Below, in pieces: positions 1 to 8,283 of a DNA stretch of 38,556 nucleotides. The translations under genes were made by a program, and so were the position numbers. Where the stretch lies: NCBI GenBank assembly GCA_938028465.1, contig CALJAA010000211.1:1-38556 (forward strand), read 5' to 3'. The notes under the pieces were generated by a model. It ran no database searches. It was not told the origin of the DNA and saw only the letters and a list, made by a program, of their open reading frames with translations. The stretch comes from an uncultured Granulosicoccaceae bacterium (GTDB taxonomy: Bacteria > Pseudomonadota > Gammaproteobacteria > Granulosicoccales > Granulosicoccaceae). How positions within the stretch are numbered: position 1 is the first letter of the stretch; each line of letters opens with the position of its first letter.

Positions 1-515
1 ATATGGATATCCGATGCTTGTTTGCGTACCGCTTCAGTCAACATCGCGTTGATCAGCCGTATAACAGGTGCATCATCCGTGGATTCAAGTAGATCTTCAG
101 GTTCAGGTAAGGCGTCAGCTAGCGCTTCGAGATTTAGATCATCGCCAAAGTCATCCATGATATCGATCGCCTGGCTGGTTTCGCCTTCGTAGTGGCGGGT
201 TAGCCGTGCATCAAAATCGTCATTGCTGATCGGTTCGAGCGTCAAAGATTGACCGGCTTTTCGTCGTGCTTCCGTCAACGCCATAACACTGACGTTGCTA
301 CGGTGAATAAGAACAAGCTTGCCGTCAGGCGCTTTCTCGAGGAGTACGCCGTGCCGCTTGGCAAATGTGTAAGGCAGATCGGTAAAGGGGGCTAGGGCCC
401 CGCTTTGGGGTAAGGGCGAGGTCGTTTCTACCGGTTGTTCGTTGTCGTTGGCAGCTCCGCTACCTTTCGGTAGTGGATCTCCTACATCGATGAAATCTGC
501 AGGCGAAATAACCAT
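1..515 (-). CDS. gspE: Type II secretion ATPase GspE, N-terminal part (cut by window edge)
   Basis: The frame opens with ATG at 515, one base after the gspD stop, and runs off the window start, giving about 171 residues. GspE is the cytoplasmic hexameric ATPase that powers type II secretion pseudopilus assembly. Seen here: an acidic N-terminal region, a segment typical of the GspE N-terminal domain (LTEARRKAGQSLTLEPIS), and, at the edge, the conserved lead into the ATPase core (RLINAMLTEAVRKQASDIH). The Walker motifs lie outside the window. The spacing to gspD implies translational coupling in a gspC-gspD-gspE operon. The related ATPases PilB, PilT and PilU are less likely given the gsp neighbours and this N-domain. 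Confidence 0.9.
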   Translation of the reverse strand, partial: MVISPADFIDVGDPLPKGSGAANDNEQPVETTSPLPQSGALAPFTDLPYTFAKRHGVLLEKAPDGKLVLIHRSNVSVMALTEARRKAGQSLTLEPISNDDFDARLTRHYEGETSQAIDIMDDFGDDLNLEALADALPEPEDLLESTDDAPVIRLINAMLTEAVRKQASDIH

Positions 516-516
516 C

Positions 517-2691
517 TTATTGTTCTACGCTGTCGAATGGCCCTATTAACGCATCCTTCGCGCCAGCTTGAGCCGGTATTGCATTAATGGCCGGGTATTC
601 CGAGGTTTCACTCGGCACGGCTTCAAGGCTAGGTATAGGGACATCTAGCGCTGAAGGACTGTTTTTCACACGTTGTCCATCAAAATACAAATGGAGGCCC
701 GGCAGTTTGGGTGTTGGGCGGCTCAATAGTGATTCTTCTTCAAATAAGCCCAACTGTGCTGTTCGCAAGTCGTCGTACTTACTGCGGCTGTAGTAGTCAG
801 CTGTTTTGATATCGCGCAGTATGGTTGGATGTAAGAACACCATCAAATTACGCTTACTTTTAGTGGTAGAGCGATAACGAAACAAGCCGCCTAGTAGCGG
901 GATATCTCCCAAGAAAGGAACCTTATCGCGCGTATCGCTTATTTGATCGTCGATCAAGCCACCCAATACGAGCGTTTGACCGTCTTCAACCAATACCGTT
1001 GTTTTGATAGAGCGTTTGTTTGTGGTGATGTCTGAAGCACCGGTAACGGACGTGCTGCTCACATCTGAGACTTCTTGCTCGATTTCCATTTTGATGTTGT
1101 CGCCTTCATTAATTTGAGGCTTAACCTTGAGGCTGATACCGATATCTTGCCGCTCAATGGTTTGAAATGGATTGTTGTTTGCTGACGATAACTGAGTGCC
1201 GGTAACAAACGGTACGTTTTGTCCAACCACTATCTCAGCTTCTTGGTTGTCCATTGTGACAAGTGTTGGCGTAGACAAGATGTTGTTGTCTGAATCAGAT
1301 GCGATTGCCGAAAGCAAGAAACCGAAGTCAACACCATTAGAGCCAGAGCGGCCTAGTGCTAATGATAAACCACCTGCCAGCCCACTGGCAGTGCCATTTT
1401 GTGCAGCTAACGCGGTAGCGGCGAACTGTTGTGTTGCGCCGCCAAGGTTGGTGTAGGCAGCGGGTCTGTTAGCTTCTGTGCCGTCCACTGCGAAGTTTAC
1501 GCCTAGGGCGTTACTGTTGTTTTCAGAAAGCTCAGCAATAATGGCTTCAACTAGCACTTGTGCACGCCTGATATCGAGTTGTTCGATAACAGCTAGTATG
1601 CTCCGCATTTCATCTGGTGGCGCGGTAATAATAAGCGCATTGGTGTCTTCATCTGCCTGGATATCTACGTTGGCAGTTTCACTCTCTTGTGTTGCCCGGC
1701 GTACGATTGAGGCGGTTGGGGTAACAGGTTGTGGTTGTGCAGCCGCACCATTAGCATTGTTTGCAGGAGTAGTGGGTGTGGCCGTGCCGCCAGACGCGTC
1801 ATCGCCCCCCGTTCCTATTTTTGCCTGCCCGGCAGAAACTCCAGTCAGGATTTGTAGTAGGTCTGGCGCATTTGCATATCGCAAATACACAACGCGAGTG
1901 TTACCGCCTGATTCAACGGGGGTATCAAGGTTAGAGATCAAGCCGCGCATACGAATTCGCGCGCTGCTTTCACCGCTGAGTAATATGCTGTTAGTACGTT
2001 CGTCTGCTGCAAATCGCACACTGGTAGGCGAGCCTGCACCTTGGCCAGCACGTGATTGTAGAGCCCCGAGTAATCGTATTACTTCGCGAGCAGAAGCGTG
2101 ATTTAAACGAACCACTTCGACTTCTTCTTTGTCAGGGCGATCGATGTCTTTAATAATGCTCAAAAGACGTTGAATGTTTGCTGCTCGATCGGTGATGATT
2201 AATGTGTTTGTAGAAGCATAAGCGGCGAGGTGGCCTTGCTGCGGAACAAGTGGGCGCAGTATCGGCACTAGCTGCGCAGCCGGTACGTTATCAACTTTAA
2301 TAACCTGAGTAACTAGCTGGTCACTTGCATTGCCGTCGTAGTTTGGTACAGGGCCTTGTTTAGCGTTGACATCAGGAACGATTTTAATTAAATCTCCACG
2401 AGGTACTGCGGAGTAACCATGTACCTGCAATACAGACAAGAAAGTCTCGTAGAGTTCTTCGTCGCTGAGTGGATTGGCAGAAATTACCGTCACACGAGCT
2501 TTAACACGTGGGTCGACAACAAAGTTTTTCCCTGACTGACGCGACACTGTTTGAATAAGCGAATGTATATCCGCATTCTTCAAATTAAGTGTAAAGGTGC
2601 CGTCGTCTTGGGCAACCGCTGCTGAGCTTCCTAGCGCCAGACCAAGCGTAAGTACCGCAAGTAGTTTTAAGTGCACTCGTGCATTTTTCAT
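517..2691 (-). CDS. gspD: Type II secretion outer-membrane secretin GspD
   Basis: 724 residues, usual for the family. GspD forms the multimeric outer-membrane channel through which folded exoproteins leave the periplasm. A signal peptide ends near residue 27 (SSAAVA then QDD). The N0 domain follows (FTLNLKNADIHSLIQTVSRQ), then N1-N3 repeats, with a Gly/Ala/Thr/Asn/Pro-rich insert around residues 290-325 inside the periplasmic region. The C-terminal secretin domain shows VPFVTGTQ, the VLVEDGQTLVLGGLIDD block and VPFLGDIPLLGGLFR near residue 592. A tail of about 100 residues after the barrel may serve pilotin binding. It sits between gspC (58-bp gap) and gspE (1-bp gap) on the same strand. Confidence 0.96.
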   Translation of the reverse strand: MKNARVHLKLLAVLTLGLALGSSAAVAQDDGTFTLNLKNADIHSLIQTVSRQSGKNFVVDPRVKARVTVISANPLSDEELYETFLSVLQVHGYSAVPRGDLIKIVPDVNAKQGPVPNYDGNASDQLVTQVIKVDNVPAAQLVPILRPLVPQQGHLAAYASTNTLIITDRAANIQRLLSIIKDIDRPDKEEVEVVRLNHASAREVIRLLGALQSRAGQGAGSPTSVRFAADERTNSILLSGESSARIRMRGLISNLDTPVESGGNTRVVYLRYANAPDLLQILTGVSAGQAKIGTGGDDASGGTATPTTPANNANGAAAQPQPVTPTASIVRRATQESETANVDIQADEDTNALIITAPPDEMRSILAVIEQLDIRRAQVLVEAIIAELSENNSNALGVNFAVDGTEANRPAAYTNLGGATQQFAATALAAQNGTASGLAGGLSLALGRSGSNGVDFGFLLSAIASDSDNNILSTPTLVTMDNQEAEIVVGQNVPFVTGTQLSSANNNPFQTIERQDIGISLKVKPQINEGDNIKMEIEQEVSDVSSTSVTGASDITTNKRSIKTTVLVEDGQTLVLGGLIDDQISDTRDKVPFLGDIPLLGGLFRYRSTTKSKRNLMVFLHPTILRDIKTADYYSRSKYDDLRTAQLGLFEEESLLSRPTPKLPGLHLYFDGQRVKNSPSALDVPIPSLEAVPSETSEYPAINAIPAQAGAKDALIGPFDSVEQ

Positions 2692-2749
2692 AATTTATAT
2701 ATTTACATTCTTTAGTGTGCTGCTTTGGTAACAAGTGTTTCTAGCAATG

Positions 2750-3658
2750 TTACTGAGCAAGCGAAATCGACAGTGGAACTTCAACACCATCGCGTAGCAC
2801 TACAATTTCAAGGTTGTCGGCCTTCACGGCGTTTCGCAGCGCACGGATGCCCTGCTTTTGGCTGTTTAATTGGATATTGTTCACGCGAGTGATCACATCG
2901 CCTGCAACAATGCCCTGAGCTTCTAAAATCTCTGGATTTTGCTTTGGTGTTATACGGTAGCCAAGCAACTTGCCATTTTCTTGATAGGGTTCAGCAGCAA
3001 CCACTCTACCCAGTAGTGCCGGATTACGAGCCATCATGTCGCGAATCTGACCGGGGTTGGTGGGGATCTCGACCTGTGCATTCGGGTCGGCGCTGGCGCC
3101 ACCACTATTACCTGCATTGGATGCTTGAGCCGTTTGAACTGGGCGCATAGCGATCGGCGCTTCATCGGATAGCAAAAGTTTTTCGTTCTTGCCGCGATTA
3201 CTCAAAATGACGTATTCAGGGTGTACTTCTTTAAGCGTTGTTTCGCCCGAGACTTTATCGCCTACCCAATAGGCTGATTGCTCGGCAGAGCCTGCGCTAA
3301 TAATGGCAATAGCCTTTTCTTGCGGTGTATAGGCAAACACACCAGATAGCTTTAAGTTGAGCTTGGTCACTTCGACCGGTTGATTGGTTGGCTCCGTCTT
3401 CACGACCTTTGCACCCGCTTCGCCAAAAAGATGCGTGTCGATGATCGCTCTACTTTGTTGTATGGGGTCAACGCTTTGCTTTTTACCTACAGAGGCTGAA
3501 CTAGTAATAGCCACAGCGCCTACTGCCGGCTGCGGCAAAAATTTTAAGGCGAGCAGTGCGAGGCTAATGCCGATGGCAATCACCAAAAAATTGTTCACCC
3601 AACGAGGTAGTCTCGCGGAAGAATTTGCGAGCAGCGTAGTTGCTGTTTTCGCGCTCAT
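2750..3658 (-). CDS. gspC: Type II secretion inner-membrane coupler GspC
   Basis: 302 residues. GspC is a bitopic inner-membrane protein that links the inner-membrane platform to the GspD secretin. The sequence shows a short cytoplasmic N-terminus, one membrane helix at about residues 22-41, a periplasmic HR domain (LSGVFAYTPQEKAIAIISAG) and a C-terminal PDZ domain (IVAGDVITRVNNIQLNSQKQ, ending near residue 300). A Ser/Gly/Ala/Asn linker joins HR and PDZ. It is the first gene of the visible gsp operon, so transcription probably starts in the gap upstream. The domain order and adjacency to gspD make the call secure. Confidence 0.94.
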   Translation of the reverse strand: MSAKTATTLLANSSARLPRWVNNFLVIAIGISLALLALKFLPQPAVGAVAITSSASVGKKQSVDPIQQSRAIIDTHLFGEAGAKVVKTEPTNQPVEVTKLNLKLSGVFAYTPQEKAIAIISAGSAEQSAYWVGDKVSGETTLKEVHPEYVILSNRGKNEKLLLSDEAPIAMRPVQTAQASNAGNSGGASADPNAQVEIPTNPGQIRDMMARNPALLGRVVAAEPYQENGKLLGYRITPKQNPEILEAQGIVAGDVITRVNNIQLNSQKQGIRALRNAVKADNLEIVVLRDGVEVPLSISLAQ

Positions 3659-3744
3659 GTTTGTATACCTTATGTTTTGTTAAGGAAATTGCCTTAACTC
3701 GCTGTGCTGACTGCTTTTTAAGCATCTGCTTATAGCGGTCGGCC

Positions 3745-3774
3745 AGTGTACCTGTTTGTAGGGTTATTGCTCAA
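3745..3774 (-). promoter_or_regulatory. Candidate sigma70 promoter for gspC
   Basis: Reading the minus strand, TTGAGC (3774-3769) is followed after 18 bases by TACACT (3750-3745). This resembles -35 and -10 boxes, about 90 bases before the gspC start. The match is by eye and the spacing is at the long end, so this is only a candidate. Confidence 0.3.
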
Positions 3775-4091
3775 TATTGTCTTAATTGACACACAGTGCG
3801 CTTGCGCTGTGATTATGCGCACAACCCCGTATTCGCCCTATGTATATAGGTGTTAATCAGTGCTTTAGGTGCGCATTGGCCGTACTAATTCACTTTCTGT
3901 ATAAATTGCATAACAAGGTAATCAGGTTACGGCTTGTTAAGTGTGTGGATAACTCCAATTAGCGCTTGATTTATATGGCCATGTTTAGCTAATTACGTTC
4001 ATCCGAGATGATTGGAAGTTGGATAGGGAGGGGGAGAGAGAGAGGGTAGTTATCGCCAATATTTTGACAGTTCTTTGAGCCGTTTATTGCT

Positions 4092-4120
4092 TGTTCGGGC
4101 CAAAGGTTTTGGCCCGAACA
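4092..4120 (-). terminator. Perfect 13-bp hairpin after the HU-type gene
   Basis: Arms 4092-4104 and 4108-4120 are exact reverse complements (TGTTCGGGCCAAA and its complement) with a 3-base loop, about 50 bases past the stop of the HU-type gene. The stem is GC-rich, but no T-run follows on either strand. It may be a rho-independent terminator of weak type, an RNA 3'-end stabiliser, or a protein site. Confidence 0.5.
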
Positions 4121-4170
4121 GGATATTGGTGGTTTTGCGTTGAAGCTAAACCAGAAGTCGGGATGACTTC

Positions 4171-4539
4171 TTAGACCATATCTTTCAAGCCTTTTAATGG
4201 CAGTACTTTGACGACCTTACGAGCAGGCTTCGCTTTGAAAATTGCTTCTTCACCCGTAAATGGGTTGATACCCTTACGAGCTTTAGTAGCTGGCTTCTTG
4301 ATAACGCGGATTTTCATCAAGCCGGGTACGCTGAACATACCTGGGCCACGTGGCTTAAGGTTGTCTTGAATAACGTCAGCTAACGCATCAAATACGCTCG
4401 CAACTTCTTTACGGCTTAATTCTGTTTTCTCAGAAATAGTCGTCATGATTTCTGACTTGGTAGGTGGCTTCTTTACTGCCGCGCTAGCCTTTTTCTTTGC
4501 AGATGCTTTTTTCTTAGTGACTTTTTTCTTAGCCGCCAT
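4171..4539 (-). CDS. HU-family DNA-binding protein with lysine-rich N-terminal tail
   Basis: 122 residues from the ATG at 4539 (MAAKKKVTKKK). A longer frame begins at 4593, but its first 18 residues are unlike the family, while GGGGAA lies just before 4539. Residues 1-30 are mostly Lys, Ala and Ser, like a histone H1 tail. From about residue 28 the chain follows the HU/IHF fold: helices with SEIMTTISEKTELSRKEV, then the beta arms (GMFSVPGLMKIRVIKKPATK) and a variant of the DNA-binding loop, GINPFTGEEAIF. HU proteins bend and compact DNA in the nucleoid. This long lysine-tailed form is known in several Proteobacteria beside ordinary HU. It stands alone, between hairpins on both sides. Confidence 0.9.
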   Translation of the reverse strand: MAAKKKVTKKKASAKKKASAAVKKPPTKSEIMTTISEKTELSRKEVASVFDALADVIQDNLKPRGPGMFSVPGLMKIRVIKKPATKARKGINPFTGEEAIFKAKPARKVVKVLPLKGLKDMV

Positions 4540-4688
4540 ATGGGTTCCCCGGTTACCTAAATTAAAATGCTTGAAATAAAAAAGATCGCACACGTTTGCA
4601 TGCGCCTTGTTGTTTATGCTTTTACCGAAAGCGCGCGAAAATTAACACAGATCTGGCGCTCCGAGTAGTTTTATAGATTAAAATTCGT

Positions 4689-4749
4689 AAAAAACACTAT
4701 ATTTATAGCGAATTCAGACAATGCGATTGAAAAAACACTGTTTTTATAG
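4689..4749. repeat. Direct repeat of a 20-base AT-rich element
   Basis: The 20-base segments 4689-4708 and 4730-4749 both read AAAAAACACT followed by a T-rich TATAG end and agree at 18 of 20 positions, 41 bases apart. They lie in the gap between yggT and the HU-type gene. The second copy forms part of the hairpin at 4731-4756. The pair may be binding sites in the HU promoter region or a duplicated terminator half. Confidence 0.5.
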
Positions 4750-4756
4750 TGTTTTT
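4731..4756 (-). terminator. Rho-independent terminator of the yggT-proC run
   Basis: On the minus strand AAAAACACT, an 8-base loop and AGTGTTTTT form a 9-bp stem ending in a T-run, starting 20 bases past the yggT stop. The stem is AT-rich, so termination may be partial. Confidence 0.55.
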
Positions 4757-4775
4757 GTATAAATATTGTACATGC

Positions 4776-5381
4776 TTAAATGAATGGGCCGAGCAATTTA
4801 AATAAGTAACCAACCGTTATTATTTTAAGTGCCATTAAGCCGATTATCCCTATTAATGCAGATAAATCGAACGTACCCAATGGCTTTACAAAGCGCCGAA
4901 TTGGTGTGAGCACTGGTTGAGTAATGGCGTGCAACATTCCCTGCAGTGGGTGGCCTTGAGCGCCTGGCAGCCAGCTCAATAATGCTTGAATAATGATCGC
5001 ACCGATAAACACATTGAACATCAACGAGATCACGTTTATGGCAGATACAGTTATAAACTGAATTATCGATAACGCTTGTGGATTAACCGGGCCAGTAAAA
5101 ACATGCAGCCCTCCAAGAAATAGCACCTTGAACAAGATAAACTTTAGCAACAACACCAAAAAGCATAGCAGCAGGCTGGAGGTGTCGTATTTTTTGATGC
5201 TGGGGATAACTTTTCGCATCGGCTTGAGCAATGGATCAGTTGCTTGAACAATAAACTGTGCGACGGGGTTGTAGTAGTCGGCTCTGACCAGTTGCATGAC
5301 AAATCGCAGCCCAACAATGAGTGCGTAAATATCGAACAGTGTGCTTACTATGAAGCCAAGTGCGGATAGAGCGGGGCCCAT
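4776..5381 (-). CDS. yggT: YggT family membrane protein
   Basis: 201 residues, almost entirely hydrophobic, made of two YGGT repeats. Each has a membrane helix, the amphipathic segment (PVAQFIVQATDPLLKPMRKVIP in the first copy, ITQPVLTPIRRFVKPLG in the second) and further helices. YggT is an inner-membrane protein of poorly known function, linked to osmotic stress in enterobacteria and to division-related functions in other lineages. It lies 44 bases after proC on the same strand, the usual proC-yggT pairing in Gammaproteobacteria. The repeat signature makes the family call firm, but not the function. Confidence 0.92.
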   Translation of the reverse strand: MGPALSALGFIVSTLFDIYALIVGLRFVMQLVRADYYNPVAQFIVQATDPLLKPMRKVIPSIKKYDTSSLLLCFLVLLLKFILFKVLFLGGLHVFTGPVNPQALSIIQFITVSAINVISLMFNVFIGAIIIQALLSWLPGAQGHPLQGMLHAITQPVLTPIRRFVKPLGTFDLSALIGIIGLMALKIITVGYLFKLLGPFI

Positions 5382-5425
5382 CAGTTATCTCCGTGCAATT
5401 AAACCGCTCTAGTGTAGTCGTTATT

Positions 5426-6256
5426 CTAGGGCGGTGCGCCAAATTCATCACCCAGCTCGATTGCTCGATCGTTTGCCGCTTGCATAGCTGCACTAACGAT
5501 ATCGGCAAACTTGTGCTGGTTGAATGTTTCGATGGCTGCAGCTGTTGTGCCGCCTTTCGATGTGACGTTGGCTCGCAGTTGAGCCGGCGGCGTATCACCT
5601 TGGCGGGCCATGCTGGCAGCGCCATAGGCTGTTTCTATCGCAAGAGTGGTGGCTGATTGCTGGTCTAGGCCAAGCTTGGTGCCAGCGGCTATCATATGTT
5701 CGATCAAGTTAAAAAAGTAAGCTGGGCCACTGCCTGAGAGTGCGGTTACCGCATCGAGCTTGGATTCTTCGTCAACCCACAAGCAAACACCAGCGCTTTG
5801 TAGCAATTGCATCGCTAAGGCCTTGTGATGCTCATTGCAGGTTTGATTGGCAAACAATGCGGTTGCACCCAGCCCAAGCAGAGCGGGAGTGTTGGGCATA
5901 CAGCGCACAATCGGCGTGGCATTTGGTAACCAGCCGCGCATTGAATCCTCTCGAACGCCTGCAGCAACTGATATGGCCAATGGAGCGGCACCGCCATGTG
6001 CGAACACGTCATTTATGTTTCGGCATACGGTTTGAACGATATTGGGTTTGACCGCGATGATGATGCCGTCAGGAGTGGGTGCGTCCGCTAAAGATGTAAA
6101 TGTATTTACACCTGTCAGGTCGCGCAACCGCACTAGGGCCTCTTCGCTAATGTCGACAACATTAATGTCGGAGGCATTTGCGCTATTTTTGATCAATCCG
6201 CCAATTAGGCTGCTCGCCATATTGCCAGCGCCCATGAATGTCCAGATAGTGGTCAT
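5426..6256 (-). CDS. proC: Pyrroline-5-carboxylate reductase
   Basis: 276 residues, normal length. ProC catalyses the last step of proline synthesis, reducing pyrroline-5-carboxylate with NAD(P)H in the cytoplasm. The N-terminal Rossmann fold starts with the dinucleotide motif GAGNMA (residues 9-14), then IIIAVKPNIV. The C-terminal catalytic and dimerisation region carries VRCMPNTPALLGLGATALF, the signature ALSGSGPAYFFNLIEHM, and VTSKGGTTAAAIE near the end. It sits one base after the transaldolase stop at 6258, which suggests translational coupling, and is followed by yggT. Confidence 0.96.
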   Translation of the reverse strand: MTTIWTFMGAGNMASSLIGGLIKNSANASDINVVDISEEALVRLRDLTGVNTFTSLADAPTPDGIIIAVKPNIVQTVCRNINDVFAHGGAAPLAISVAAGVREDSMRGWLPNATPIVRCMPNTPALLGLGATALFANQTCNEHHKALAMQLLQSAGVCLWVDEESKLDAVTALSGSGPAYFFNLIEHMIAAGTKLGLDQQSATTLAIETAYGAASMARQGDTPPAQLRANVTSKGGTTAAAIETFNQHKFADIVSAAMQAANDRAIELGDEFGAPP

Positions 6257-6257
6257 A

Positions 6258-7379
6258 TCAGGATTGTTTGCTTAGGCGTTGCCGTTTATCACCTAGTACT
6301 TCAAGTAGGTGATCAAAGGATTTAGCGAACGATTCAATACCGGCTTGTTCTAGTTTGTCAGTGATAGCGTTAAGTGGAATACCGACATCACTCAGTGCTG
6401 AGAGTTGCTTATGTGCATCAGCGAGCTTGTTCGCTAATCGTGCCTCGGCTGTGCCGTGATCGCGAAAGGCATCCATTGTTTTAGGTGGCACGGTATTGAC
6501 AGTTTCTGGGCCGATGAGTTGCTCAACGTACAGCACATCAGAGTAATCCGGGTTTTTGGTGCCGGTGCTTGCCCACAATAGGCGTTGCGGTTGCGCCCCT
6601 TGCTCGCGGAGTTTGGCAAATTTATCACTACCGAATAGATTAGCAAAATGGCCATAGGCTACTTTGGCGTTAGCGATAGCAATAAGGCCTTTCAGTTCTT
6701 TTGCTGCAGCATGGCTAGATTGATCTATTGCTGCATCCACTTCGGTATCAACCCGACTAACAAAGAAACTGGCAACTGATGCGATGTTGGTAACCGGGTT
6801 TCCATCTTCATGTCGTGCCTGCAAGCCACGCACGTAGGCTTGCGCAATTTCTAGATAACGTTGCACGCTAAACAACAACGTCACGTTGACATTGATGCCT
6901 TGGCGGATTAATTGTTCGAAGGCGACAACACCGGCCTTTGTGCCGGGTACTTTGATCATTAGATTGTCTCGTGAAACTCGCCTATGAAGATCGAGTGCCA
7001 TCTTTACTGTGCCATCAACATCATCGGCAAGCTCTGGTGTTACCTCTAGGCTAACGTAGCCGTCAATGCTTTTTGTGCTTTTGTAAGTGTCAGCAAATGC
7101 ATCTGCCGCCATTTGAATATCTTGGACCGCTAGTTGGGTAAACAGCTCGAGATTAGTCACTGACTCGTTTTCAGCAACAATGGCTGCAATCGCTTCGTCA
7201 TATTCGTTGGTCTTGGCTATGGCTTGTTCAAAAATGGCGGGGTTGGATGTTAGCCCCATTATTTGATCATCTTTGATCAGTGCCTGAAGCTCGCCTTCAA
7301 ACATGCTGCGCTGGATGTAGTCGAGCCAAATGCTTTGACCAGCCTGGTAGGCTCCGACTAAAGGGTTAGATGCGCTCAT
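6258..7379 (-). CDS. tal: Transaldolase (long, about 370-residue type)
   Basis: 373 residues from the ATG at 7379 (MSASNPLVGAYQAGQS), where homologues begin. Earlier in-frame starts exist: a GTG at 7442 that overlaps the yggS stop as GTGA, and an ATG at 7412. Transaldolase moves a dihydroxyacetone unit between sugar phosphates in the pentose phosphate pathway through a Schiff-base lysine, here most likely Lys143 in NLMIKVPGTKAG. Also seen are MGLTSNPAIFEQAI, NVNVTLLFSVQRYLEIA and LLWASTGTKNPDYSD. This is the longer transaldolase type known from actinobacteria and cyanobacteria, not the roughly 317-residue TalB form. It lies between yggS and proC on one strand. Confidence 0.93.
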   Translation of the reverse strand: MSASNPLVGAYQAGQSIWLDYIQRSMFEGELQALIKDDQIMGLTSNPAIFEQAIAKTNEYDEAIAAIVAENESVTNLELFTQLAVQDIQMAADAFADTYKSTKSIDGYVSLEVTPELADDVDGTVKMALDLHRRVSRDNLMIKVPGTKAGVVAFEQLIRQGINVNVTLLFSVQRYLEIAQAYVRGLQARHEDGNPVTNIASVASFFVSRVDTEVDAAIDQSSHAAAKELKGLIAIANAKVAYGHFANLFGSDKFAKLREQGAQPQRLLWASTGTKNPDYSDVLYVEQLIGPETVNTVPPKTMDAFRDHGTAEARLANKLADAHKQLSALSDVGIPLNAITDKLEQAGIESFAKSFDHLLEVLGDKRQRLSKQS

Positions 7380-7438
7380 AAAGATCTCATTAGGGTGTTT
7401 GACTGTCGTCATTATGCCAGCGGAGGCCGGCTTTGGGT

Positions 7439-8143
7439 TCACGCGCGTTGTCCAAATATGGCTGTACCGACTCTAACAATGGTTGCGCCTTCAGCAATCG
7501 CTGCTGGCAAATCACTGCTCATACCGATGGAGAGGGTGTCCATGTGCGAATGAGTTTGACGCAGCAACTCAAATAGGGTCGCCAACTTTGCAAACGGTTT
7601 GCGTTGCTCTTCAAAGCTTGATCGCGGGGCTGGGATCGCCATCAAGCCTCTTAGTTGTAATTGTTCATGCGTGGCACAAGCGGCAGCTAATTCTTCTAGC
7701 TCCGATTCTGCCGCGCCCGATTTACTAGCTTCGTTATCAATGTTGACTTGCACACAGATGTTCAATGGGGGTAGCTCGCTTGGGCGTTGCGATGCTAACC
7801 TATTGATGATCTTGACGCGATCTACGCTGTGTACCCAGCTAAATGATTCGGCAATGGCTTGTGTTTTGCGCGACTGAATGCCCCCAATGAAATGCCAGTG
7901 ATAGTGCTCATCTGGATGATCGCGGCTCAGGGTCTGGATTTTTTCGACTGCCTCATCAACGTAGTTTTCGCCAAAATGACGTTGCCCAGCTGAATAGGCA
8001 GCACGGATTGCCTCTATGGGTTTGGTTTTACTAACCGCTAACAGAGCTACAGACTCGGGTTTTCGCTGATACTGGCTTTCTAGTGTGCGAATCTCTTTTG
8101 TGACCCGTTGCACAGCTTCGGCCACATTGTGCGTGTTGTTCAT
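7439..8143 (-). CDS. yggS: YggS/PLPBP pyridoxal-phosphate homeostasis protein
   Basis: 234 residues from the ATG at 8143, the same length as the E. coli protein. The frame can be extended to a TTG at 8158, which I consider less likely. YggS binds pyridoxal 5'-phosphate without known catalysis and keeps vitamin B6 and amino-acid pools in balance. Seen: the PLP lysine in LLAVSKTKP (Lys39), FGENYVDEAVEKI, HWHFIGGIQSRK, the barrel strand LRGLMAIPAP, and the phosphate-binding end SIGMSSDLPAAIAEGATIVR. It is divergent from pilT and heads a run with tal, proC and yggT. This yggS-proC-yggT association is conserved widely. Confidence 0.95.
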   Translation of the reverse strand: MNNTHNVAEAVQRVTKEIRTLESQYQRKPESVALLAVSKTKPIEAIRAAYSAGQRHFGENYVDEAVEKIQTLSRDHPDEHYHWHFIGGIQSRKTQAIAESFSWVHSVDRVKIINRLASQRPSELPPLNICVQVNIDNEASKSGAAESELEELAAACATHEQLQLRGLMAIPAPRSSFEEQRKPFAKLATLFELLRQTHSHMDTLSIGMSSDLPAAIAEGATIVRVGTAIFGQRA

Positions 8144-8192
8144 CTCAAATATTGCCAAGTTGTGATGCAGTTGACGGAAGTTCGTTAGCCAT

Positions 8193-8204
8193 GTGGGATC
8201 CCAC
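8193..8204. promoter_or_regulatory. Perfect 12-bp palindrome between yggS and pilT
   Basis: GTGGGATCCCAC is an exact palindrome in the 140-bp divergent region between yggS and pilT. It may be an operator for one or both promoters, but a 12-bp palindrome can occur by chance. Just upstream, TTGACG (8171-8176) could be a -35 box on the plus strand, with only a poor -10 box. Confidence 0.25.
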
Positions 8205-8283
8205 TAAGTAAACCCCGTAATTGGCCGACAAAGTTGGCATCGAAACACGTTTTGTTTCAACTGACAACCAAAAAGGTAAAGCC

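Larger units (their letters stand above)
3659..4170. other. Intergenic region upstream of gspC, downstream of the HU gene
   Basis: A 512-bp gap with no convincing gene. It should hold the gsp operon promoter (candidate at 3745-3774, minus), a purine-only tract at 4026-4047, and a perfect hairpin at 4092-4120 that lies just past the end of the HU-type gene. The rest is AT-rich sequence in which I see no other clear signal. Confidence 0.6.

Noticed and set aside
1478..2101. 207-codon plus-strand frame opposite gspD
   Set aside because: Low-complexity Ser/Ala/Leu translation without family resemblance, fully inside a well-identified gene.
4026..4047. Purine-only GA-rich tract as a G-quadruplex or triplex element
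   Set aside because: Only three G-runs of useful length with uneven spacing; not enough to claim a structure.
5236..5625. 129-codon minus-strand frame bridging yggT and proC
   Set aside because: Overlaps both real genes in another frame and has no family features.
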